A stretch of DNA of 56,962 nt from Chloroflexota bacterium. Lineage in GTDB: Bacteria; Chloroflexota; Limnocylindria; P2-11E. The notes below the pieces were generated by a model, which was given only the letters and a program-made list of their open reading frames with translations, made no database searches and was not told the DNA's origin. Within the stretch, counting starts at the first letter, position 1. The number at the start of each line of letters is the position of its first letter. Below are positions 51,480 to 56,962 of the stretch, piece after piece. The position numbers and the translations under genes are program-made. Where the stretch lies: the NCBI GenBank assembly GCA_005883625.1, contig VBDU01000064.1, positions 1 through 56,962 on the forward strand. The letters run 5' to 3'.

Positions 51480-52562
51480 TTAGAGTCCGACCGTCTGCTG
51501 CCAGAGCTTCAGGATGCGGTCCTTGTTGTCGGTCGCCCACTGCCGGTCGTAGCTCACAAGGCTCACCTGCGTGAGCGTCGGCGCGCCCGGAGCGGGCGCG
51601 ACGCCAGCGAGCGTGGAACCGCGGTTGCTGAGCTTCACGTTGAGCGCGCCCGCCTCCGGCGTGAGCACCCAATCCACGAACGCCTGGGCGGCCGGAAGGT
51701 TCTTCGCGCCCTTCACGATGCTCACCGCGCCGACCTCGAACCCGGTGTCCTTCGGGACCGTCAGGTCGACGGGGTTGCCCTTCCCCTTCTCGGTGAGGAT
51801 GTCGTGGCTCCAGTTGGGGCAGCCGACGAACTGCCCCTGGTCGATGAGCGTGAGCGCGCCCGGCGACGTCGGGATGTACTGGGCGATGTTGGCGTGGAGC
51901 TTCTTCATGAAGTCCATGGCCTTGGCCTCGTCGCGGTTGAACCGGAAGATCTGCGTCGCCATGAAGATGTACCCGCCGCCCGTCTTGATCGGATCCGGCA
52001 GGATGAGCTTGCCTTTCCACGCGGGATCGAGCAGGTCATCCCACGTCGCCGGCTTCTTCCCGCCGAGCTCCTTCGCGAGACGATCGTTGTTCGAGATGAA
52101 GCCGAAGATGCCCGTGTACCAGCCGGTCCAGAGTCCGTTCGCTTCCTTGAACTCAGCCTTGAGGTCCCTCGCGCCCGGCGACTTGTATGCCTCGAGGAGC
52201 CCCTGCTTCCCGAGGGGGTCGTGGAATTCGCTCGAGCCGCCGACGAAGATGTCGGCCTTCGGGCTGTTCTTCTCGGCCGTGATGCGGGTCTGGAGCTCGC
52301 CGGCTGCGGCAAGCGGCAGGACGTCGGTGCCGATCCCCGTCGCCTTCGTGAACGCGCCGAAGAGCTCGTCGTTGGTGGACTGATTCAGGGCCGAGTACAC
52401 CGAGATGCGTCCGGTCGGCTTCGGTGTGGGAGCCACGGTGCCGCCGGCGGCCGGCGAGAACGACGGGCTCGCCGTGCTCGTGCCGGCCCCGCCGCACGCG
52501 GTGATCACCGCGGTCGCGCCCGCCAGCTTGAGGAACGTTCGTCGATCGAGCTCGGGTGTCAT
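51480..52562 (-). CDS. ABC importer substrate-binding lipoprotein (FbpA-like)
   Basis: Extracellular receptor of 360 residues. The N-terminus LDRRTFLKLAGATAVITACG holds a twin-arginine motif and a lipobox cysteine, so it is probably a Tat-exported lipoprotein. The mature domain begins ISVYSALNQSTNDELFGAF, then ADIFVGGSSEFHDPL and WTGWYTGIFGFISNN, the FbpA/AfuA group. The paired tyrosines that bind iron in FbpA are not obvious, so a phosphonate, polyamine or sugar phosphate is possible. First gene of the importer operon. Confidence 0.88.
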   Translation of the reverse strand: MTPELDRRTFLKLAGATAVITACGGAGTSTASPSFSPAAGGTVAPTPKPTGRISVYSALNQSTNDELFGAFTKATGIGTDVLPLAAAGELQTRITAEKNSPKADIFVGGSSEFHDPLGKQGLLEAYKSPGARDLKAEFKEANGLWTGWYTGIFGFISNNDRLAKELGGKKPATWDDLLDPAWKGKLILPDPIKTGGGYIFMATQIFRFNRDEAKAMDFMKKLHANIAQYIPTSPGALTLIDQGQFVGCPNWSHDILTEKGKGNPVDLTVPKDTGFEVGAVSIVKGAKNLPAAQAFVDWVLTPEAGALNVKLSNRGSTLAGVAPAPGAPTLTQVSLVSYDRQWATDNKDRILKLWQQTVGL

Positions 52563-52634
52563 GCTTCCTAACCCTCCCACGCGCTGCGTCGCGAAGGAGC
52601 ATACGCGCGCTCGTCCCGCCTTAGCATCGGCGCG

Positions 52635-54221
52635 ATGGCCCTGCTCGGGACCACGCTCGACGCGGCGTCGGGCGCGGCGCACGCGAATCGCGAGGCGATG
52701 CGCGGGCTCGTCGCCGAGCTCCGGCAGCGGCTCGCCAAGGCGCGCGAGGGCGGGCCGGAGCGCGCTCGCGAGCGGCACACCAGGGCGGGCAAGCTGCTCC
52801 CGCGCGAGCGCGTCGAGCGCCTCCTCGATCCGGGTACCGCTTTCCTCGAGCTCTCGCCGCTCGCCGCCTACGGCATGTACGACGACGAGGCGCCCGGCGC
52901 GGGGATCATCACGGGGATCGGTCGGGTGAGCGGGACCGAATGCGTGATCGTCGCGAACGACGCGACGGTGAAGGGCGGCTCCTATTACCCGCTCACGGTG
53001 AAGAAGCATCTCCGCGCGCAGGAGATCGCGCTCGATAACCGCCTGCCTTGCCTTTACCTCGTGGACTCCGGCGGCGCCTTCCTGCCGCGGCAGGACGAGG
53101 TCTTCCCGGACCGCGACCACTTCGGCCGCATCTTCTACAACCAGGCGCGGCTCTCCGCTCTGAGGATCCCGCAGCTCGCGCTCGTCATGGGCTCCTGTAC
53201 CGCGGGCGGTGCGTACGTCCCCGCGATGAGCGACGAGACGGTGATCGTGAAAGGCCAGGGCACGATCTTCATCGGCGGCCCGCCGCTCGTGAAGGCCGCG
53301 ACCGGCGTGGACGTGACACCCGAGGAGCTCGGGGGGGCCGACGTCCATACGCGGGTCTCCGGCGTCGCGGACCATCTCGCGCTCGACGACCCGCACGCGC
53401 TCCAGATCGCGCGCGAGATGGTCGCCCAGCTCGGCGAGCGGCCGCTCCTCTGGGGCGAGGAGCCCGCCGATCCCGAGCCGCCGGCGCACGATCCCGAGGA
53501 GCTCTACGCGATCGTGCCGCAAGACATCCGGACCCAGTACGACGTTCACGAGGTGATCGCGCGGATCGTCGACGGGTCACGCTTCCATGAGTTCAAAGCG
53601 CTCTACGGGACGACGATCGTCTGCGGATTCGCGCGCATCCAGGGATTCCGTGTGGGCGTCGTCGCGAACAACGGCGTCCTCTTCAGCGAGTCCGCGCTGA
53701 AGGCGGCGCACTTCATCCAGCTCTGCGACCAGCGCGAGATCCCGCTCGTGTTCCTGCAGAACATCTCGGGCTTCATGGTCGGTCAGGAGTACGAGGCCGG
53801 CGGTATCGCCAAGGACGGCGCGAAGATGGTCACCGCGGTCGCGTGCGCGGCCGTCCCCAAGTTCACCGTCATCGTCGGCGGCAGCTTCGGCGCGGGGAAC
53901 TACGGAATGTCGGGACGCGCGTACTCGCCCCGCCAGCTCTGGATGTGGCCGAACGCCAGGATCAGCGTGATGGGCGGCGAGCAGGCCGCGACGGTGCTGT
54001 CGCTCGTCGGGACGTTCAAGGACGATGCCGAGCGCGAAACGTTCCGCGGGCGCATCCGTCAGCAGTACGAGGACCAGGGCTCGCCCTACTACTCGACCGC
54101 CCGGCTCTGGGACGACGGCATCATCGACCCGCTCGACACGCGCACCGTGCTCGCTCTCGGGATCGCCGCGGCGCGCCATGCCCCGATCCCCGAGCCGCGC
54201 TACGGCGTGTTCCGCATGTGA
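52635..54221 (+). CDS. Acyl-CoA carboxylase beta subunit (methylcrotonyl-CoA type)
   Basis: Carboxyltransferase of 528 residues. [33 protein letters not shown] and [18 protein letters not shown] match methylcrotonyl-CoA/geranyl-CoA carboxylase beta more than propionyl-CoA carboxylase. The second crotonase-like half has [15 protein letters not shown]. It transfers CO2 from carboxybiotin to an acyl-CoA in leucine or isoprenoid breakdown. The biotin-carrying alpha subunit is not in the window. TAGCAT ends 7 bases before the ATG, suggesting a leaderless message. Confidence 0.92.
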   Translation: MALLGTTLDAASGAAHANREAMRGLVAELRQRLAKAREGGPERARERHTRAGKLLPRERVERLLDPGTAFLELSPLAAYGMYDDEAPGAGIITGIGRVSGTECVIVANDATVKGGSYYPLTVKKHLRAQEIALDNRLPCLYLVDSGGAFLPRQDEVFPDRDHFGRIFYNQARLSALRIPQLALVMGSCTAGGAYVPAMSDETVIVKGQGTIFIGGPPLVKAATGVDVTPEELGGADVHTRVSGVADHLALDDPHALQIAREMVAQLGERPLLWGEEPADPEPPAHDPEELYAIVPQDIRTQYDVHEVIARIVDGSRFHEFKALYGTTIVCGFARIQGFRVGVVANNGVLFSESALKAAHFIQLCDQREIPLVFLQNISGFMVGQEYEAGGIAKDGAKMVTAVACAAVPKFTVIVGGSFGAGNYGMSGRAYSPRQLWMWPNARISVMGGEQAATVLSLVGTFKDDAERETFRGRIRQQYEDQGSPYYSTARLWDDGIIDPLDTRTVLALGIAAARHAPIPEPRYGVFRM

Positions 54222-54224
54222 GCG

Positions 54225-54581
54225 CTATCGAGAGAGCAGCTCCGCGATCTTCGCGCCCAGGATCTCGACGTCGAACGGCTTTTCCACGATCGCGTCGGCC
54301 CCGAGCTGGCCGGCATCACGCGCCGCCTCCGCGTGGGCCGTCACGACGACGATCGGTATGCGCGGATAGCGGGACCGCAGGTCGCGGATCCACTCCTGGG
54401 CGAGGTCCCGCCGGTACGACTTGAGCGGGATGAGGTCGGTCAGGATGAGGTCCGGCGCGATCTGCTGCGGGATGCGGTCCATCGCGCTCGCGATCACCAC
54501 TTCGTGTCCGGCATCCTCGACGACCATCTTCAGGAGGTCGACGATGATCTGGTCGTCATCGATCACGAGCACGGTCGTCAT
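54225..54581 (-). CDS. Stand-alone response regulator receiver protein
   Basis: A 118-residue CheY-like receiver with the acidic pocket Asp8-Asp9-Asp10, the phosphorylation site Asp49 in LILTDLIP, Thr81 and Lys101 in EKPFD. No output domain follows, so it acts through a protein partner. No histidine kinase is in the window. It ends 3 bases from the convergent carboxylase gene. Confidence 0.92.
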   Translation of the reverse strand: MTTVLVIDDDQIIVDLLKMVVEDAGHEVVIASAMDRIPQQIAPDLILTDLIPLKSYRRDLAQEWIRDLRSRYPRIPIVVVTAHAEAARDAGQLGADAIVEKPFDVEILGAKIAELLSR

Positions 54582-54621
54582 CAGCGCACGGGCCTAACGT
54601 GCTGGCACCGCATCCCGGCAG

Positions 54622-54657
54622 TACCTAACTCCCTAGGTAACGAAATCGCAACTTTCG
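54622..54657. promoter_or_regulatory. Two inverted repeats between response regulator and ArsR genes
   Basis: TACCTA (54622-54627) and TAGGTA (54634-54639) form an inverted repeat with a 6-base gap. CGAAA (54641-54645) and TTTCG (54653-54657) form a second with a 7-base gap. They lie in the 172-base divergent gap and could be operators for the ArsR-type regulator. Confidence 0.45.
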
Positions 54658-54753
54658 CGGCGGCTCAAGCAACCGCCCGGACGATGCCAGCGGGCGGCAT
54701 GCCGACTGCACCAGACAGACACGAAGAACGACTTGATCGTCTGAGGACCAAGC

Positions 54754-55119
54754 ATGGAAGCAATGTCGCCACATCCCATAGATCCCGTGGCGGTCGCCTC
54801 GGCGGAGCAGCAGACGCTCACCGGCGCGTCCGAGCGCCGCATGCGCAAGCTCGTCGAGGTGCTCTGCGACACGACGCGCCTGAAGATCGTGCGGGCACTC
54901 CACGACAACGAGCTCGCGGCGAGCGATCTCGCGCGGGTGCTCGGCCGGAGCCGGTCGGCCACCAGCCAGCACCTCCGCGTGCTCCGCGAGGCCGACATCG
55001 TCCAGCCGACCCGGCGCGGGAACATCGTCCGCTACCGGCTCGCCGACGAGCTGAACGCGCAGATCCTGGACGACGTCGGCCGGGCCTTCGACCGCCTCCA
55101 GGTGGAGGCGACCGGCTAG
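54754..55119 (+). CDS. ArsR-family winged-helix transcription regulator
   Basis: A 121-residue DNA-binding protein. The winged helix reads LCDTTRLKIVRALHDNELA, then DLARVLGRSRSATSQHLRVL as the recognition helix, and the wing GNIVRYRLAD. The usual ArsR metal-binding cysteines (CxC) are absent, so it probably senses something other than As/Cd. Its stop overlaps the convergent mobA stop by 4 bases. Confidence 0.9.
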   Translation: MEAMSPHPIDPVAVASAEQQTLTGASERRMRKLVEVLCDTTRLKIVRALHDNELAASDLARVLGRSRSATSQHLRVLREADIVQPTRRGNIVRYRLADELNAQILDDVGRAFDRLQVEATG

Positions 55120-55724
55120 CCTTCGCGATCGCTTTCCGCGAGATCACCAGGCACGTCGACGTCGCGGCGCCACGCACCTTCGGGATCCGCCGGGCGCCAG
55201 GCCGCCTCGGGCACGGCGTCCAGGCGCAGGCCGGCGACGAGCGCGCGCAATCGGCGCTCTCCTGAGTCGACGAGTCCCCGCGCGAGCGACCGCGCGGGCC
55301 CGACCCGGACGAGCGACGGCAGCGGACGCCAGCGCTCGCCGTCGACGAGCGCGACCGCGTCCACGGCGGCGGACGACCGGTCGACCAGCACCGTGAGCAG
55401 CTCCCGCCGTAACCCCGGCATGTCGCCCGCCGCGATGAGCGCGAACGCGCCCCCCACGGCTGCGAGCCCGACCGACGCGGCAACCAGCGGCCCTTCGTGA
55501 CGGCGCTCGTCGCGCGCGATCCGGATGGGGACCGGCGAGGGCAGCAGCGCCGGTGGCTCGGCGTCCGGGCCGACGACGAGGACGACCTCGTCGCACACGG
55601 CGGCGAGGGCCGCGAGCGGCAGCTGGAACAGCGGTCGGCCGCCGACGGACTCCACGAGCTTGTCGCGGCCGAACCGCGACGACGCGCCGCCGGCAAGCAG
55701 GATCCCGCTCACGGCCGGCGGCAT
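55116..55724 (-). CDS. mobA: Molybdenum cofactor guanylyltransferase
   Basis: A 202-residue nucleotidyltransferase adding GMP to molybdopterin to make MGD cofactor. N-terminal ILLAGGASSRFGRDKLVE is the GTP-binding motif, and LIAAGDMPGLR holds the metal-binding Asp. Lack of other mo genes nearby leaves a small chance that it is a CTP/GTP-dependent MocA-like relative. TAGACT ends 7 bases before the ATG on this strand. Confidence 0.83.
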   Translation of the reverse strand: MPPAVSGILLAGGASSRFGRDKLVESVGGRPLFQLPLAALAAVCDEVVLVVGPDAEPPALLPSPVPIRIARDERRHEGPLVAASVGLAAVGGAFALIAAGDMPGLRRELLTVLVDRSSAAVDAVALVDGERWRPLPSLVRVGPARSLARGLVDSGERRLRALVAGLRLDAVPEAAWRPADPEGAWRRDVDVPGDLAESDREG

Positions 55725-55778
55725 CGGCGCGAGTCTAGGTGGCGGAATGGCCCCGTTCGACCGCGCGTTGACAGGGCG

Positions 55779-56279
55779 ATGAACGTCGCCGAGCTACGGC
55801 GCGAGAAGGACGACTACTTCAGGCGCGCGCACGACTCACCGCTGACGCCCGAGGAGCGCCGGGGCTTCACGGGGCTGCGCTACTTCCCGGAGGACGCGCA
55901 CCTTCGCTTCATCGTGACGCTCGACCGCACGGCCGCGGGCGGGGTCGAAGAGGTCGAGATGAGCAATGGATCGACGACCGAGATGCGCCGCGTCGGCGTC
56001 GTCCGCTTCAACGTCGACGGCGAGCGCGGCGAGCTCGTCGCGTTCGAACAGGGCGACGAGCTCTTCATCCCGTTCCGCGATGGCACGAGCGGGGCCGAGA
56101 CGTACGGCGCTGGACGCTACGTCGAGGCGGAGCCGCTCGGCGGCGACGAGTACGAGCTCGACTTCAACCGCGCGTACAACCCGTACTGCGCCTACAACGA
56201 CTCCTGGCGGTGTCCGCTGCCGCCGCGAGAGAACTGGCTCAGCGTCCCGATCCGCGCCGGCGAGCTCCTCTTTCATTAG
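55779..56279 (+). CDS. DUF1684 domain protein
   Basis: A 166-residue protein with the conserved DUF1684 end: FNRAYNPYCAYNDSWRCPLP then ENWLSVPIRAGE. It begins ELRREKDDYFRRAHDSPL, the usual N-terminus. Function unknown in this family. ATG 55779 is preceded by ACAGGGCG. No signal peptide, so it is cytosolic. Confidence 0.9.
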   Translation: MNVAELRREKDDYFRRAHDSPLTPEERRGFTGLRYFPEDAHLRFIVTLDRTAAGGVEEVEMSNGSTTEMRRVGVVRFNVDGERGELVAFEQGDELFIPFRDGTSGAETYGAGRYVEAEPLGGDEYELDFNRAYNPYCAYNDSWRCPLPPRENWLSVPIRAGELLFH

Positions 56280-56392
56280 TTCGCCCAGCGCCGGGCACGA
56301 GCGCGGGATCCCTCGCGCTGCCGGCGCCCTGTGAGATACGTCACACCGACGAGCGGCCACGCGGGCGGGTAGTCGCGCCCTTCTGTCATCAG

Positions 56393-56405
56393 GGCGTCAT
56401 ACGCC
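56393..56405. promoter_or_regulatory. Inverted repeat and TAGCGT box upstream of small secreted protein gene
   Basis: GGCGT-CAT-ACGCC (56393-56405) is a perfect inverted repeat. TAGCGT (56411-56416) follows 5 bases later, the same -10 sequence as in the ilvE promoter. The repeat could be an operator at position -20 to -30. Confidence 0.4.
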
Positions 56406-56447
56406 ATCCCTAGCGTCGCCGCGCCAAGACAGCGAAAGGAGCGAGCG

Positions 56448-56765
56448 ATGCGCAATTACCTGCTCACGGCCGGTTTGTCGGCAGCCCTCGTGCTGGTCGG
56501 CCTCGCCGGATCGGCAGGCGCCTCGACGCCGAGGGTCGTCGTCTTCGTCGCGAGCCAGGGGCTCTGCTACGGATCGGTCGTCACGCCGAACTCCCTACCC
56601 GACGAGGGTCCGTTCCAGCTGCTGACGCCTTCGACGATCTGCGGTCCAGGGACTTTCATGACCCAGTTCGGTCCCGGTGACGTCGGCTACGTCGGCGGGC
56701 GCTGGGTGACCGCGGATGGAAAGCGGTTCTCATGCCCGCTGGTAGGCCCAGGTTTCGCGCCCTGA
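56448..56765 (+). CDS. Small secreted protein of unknown function
   Basis: A 105-residue protein with signal peptide NYLLTAGLSAALVLVGLAG ending near SAGAS. The mature 78 residues hold three cysteines, with no family that I recognise. AAAGGAG lies 7 bases before the ATG. Composition and length resemble the secreted gene at 14260 only in general style. Confidence 0.72.
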   Translation: MRNYLLTAGLSAALVLVGLAGSAGASTPRVVVFVASQGLCYGSVVTPNSLPDEGPFQLLTPSTICGPGTFMTQFGPGDVGYVGGRWVTADGKRFSCPLVGPGFAP

Positions 56766-56792
56766 CCGGCGCGCCGACGAGCTGATCTTCCC

Positions 56793-56962
56793 TTAGCGCA
56801 GGCCGCGGCGTGGTCCGCGCTTGGGTACCGCGGCAGCCGCGCGCTCGGCGTCCTTCCGGAGAACAAGGCCCACGAGTGTGCCATCCGATTTGGTGACCGT
56901 CGCGGTGTCGAGGGCGTTTTCGTGCATGTACTCGAGCATCTCGATGACGCTCACATTCGGCC
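56793..56962 (-). CDS. CBS-domain protein, C-terminal end (5' partial at window edge)
   Basis: The frame runs off the right edge. The visible 55 residues read PNVSVIEMLEYMHENALDTA then KSDGTLVGLVLRKDAERA, the last half of a CBS domain, with a basic tail. CBS pairs bind adenine nucleotides and regulate enzymes or channels. Stop TAA at 56793. Confidence 0.75.
   Translation of the reverse strand, partial: PNVSVIEMLEYMHENALDTATVTKSDGTLVGLVLRKDAERAAAAVPKRGPRRGLR

Overview
The window is about 57 kb of very GC-rich (roughly 70 percent by eye), densely coded bacterial DNA. Overlapping operons, lipobox and Tat-type exported solute-binding proteins, two branched-chain amino acid ABC operons, CoA-thioester metabolism and many promoters placed right against the start codon suggest a soil or freshwater Chloroflexota-like lineage (Limnocylindria or Dormibacterota type). 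No rRNA or taxonomic marker is present, so this is an inference of modest confidence.

Layout. 1-8.4 kb: end of a LacD-type aldolase, tadA, a first livKHMGF operon, typA and an enoyl-CoA hydratase. 8.5-14 kb: a lone gas-vesicle gvpA-like gene, an Fpg/Nei glycosylase, an APH-type kinase, an acetyl/propionyl-CoA synthetase and a benzoate-CoA ligase-like enzyme. 14-24.5 kb: a secreted protein, a two-subunit CoA-transferase, Dps, a broken enoyl-CoA hydratase, an aldehyde dehydrogenase, an SDR, a class V aminotransferase and an ABC export pair. 24.5-31 kb: ilvE behind a possible attenuator leader, pheA, and a second livKHMGF operon. 31-39.4 kb: a kelch lipoprotein and tauE sharing a symmetric promoter, a frameshifted PRC-barrel gene, and a MoxR-DUF58-BatD-BatA-BatB/TPR operon. 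39.4-41.3 kb: a methyltransferase and two tRNA-Arg genes flanking an internally duplicated Zn-ribbon/HNH protein. 41.2-48.1 kb: myo-inositol catabolism (iolB, iolD, iolC, truncated iolE, divergent iolG) with a HAD phosphatase and an MBL-fold protein. 48.1-57 kb: a membrane-anchored unknown, an Fbp/Pot-like importer, a methylcrotonyl-CoA carboxylase-type beta subunit, a response regulator, an ArsR regulator, MobA, DUF1684, a small secreted protein and the C-terminus of a CBS-domain protein.

Metabolic theme. The cell seems to import branched-chain amino acids or related organic acids and to process acids through CoA ligases, CoA-transferase, hydratases, an aldehyde dehydrogenase and a carboxylase. 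It can also use inositol.

Two window-wide signals matter most. Neighbouring genes are joined again and again by a 4-base NTGA stop/start overlap. All four N occur, and two junctions, pheA and the second livF, leave CTG as the only sensible start. Many first genes have a TAnnnT -10 box only 5-9 bases before the start codon, which points to leaderless mRNAs. Other candidates for new biology are the HNH duplication between the tRNA-Arg genes, the orphan gvpA, the GGGGGC-palindrome family at ABC-operon junctions and the ilvE leader. Three genes are broken (enoyl-CoA hydratase, PRC-barrel, iolE); assembly error and real decay cannot be told apart here.
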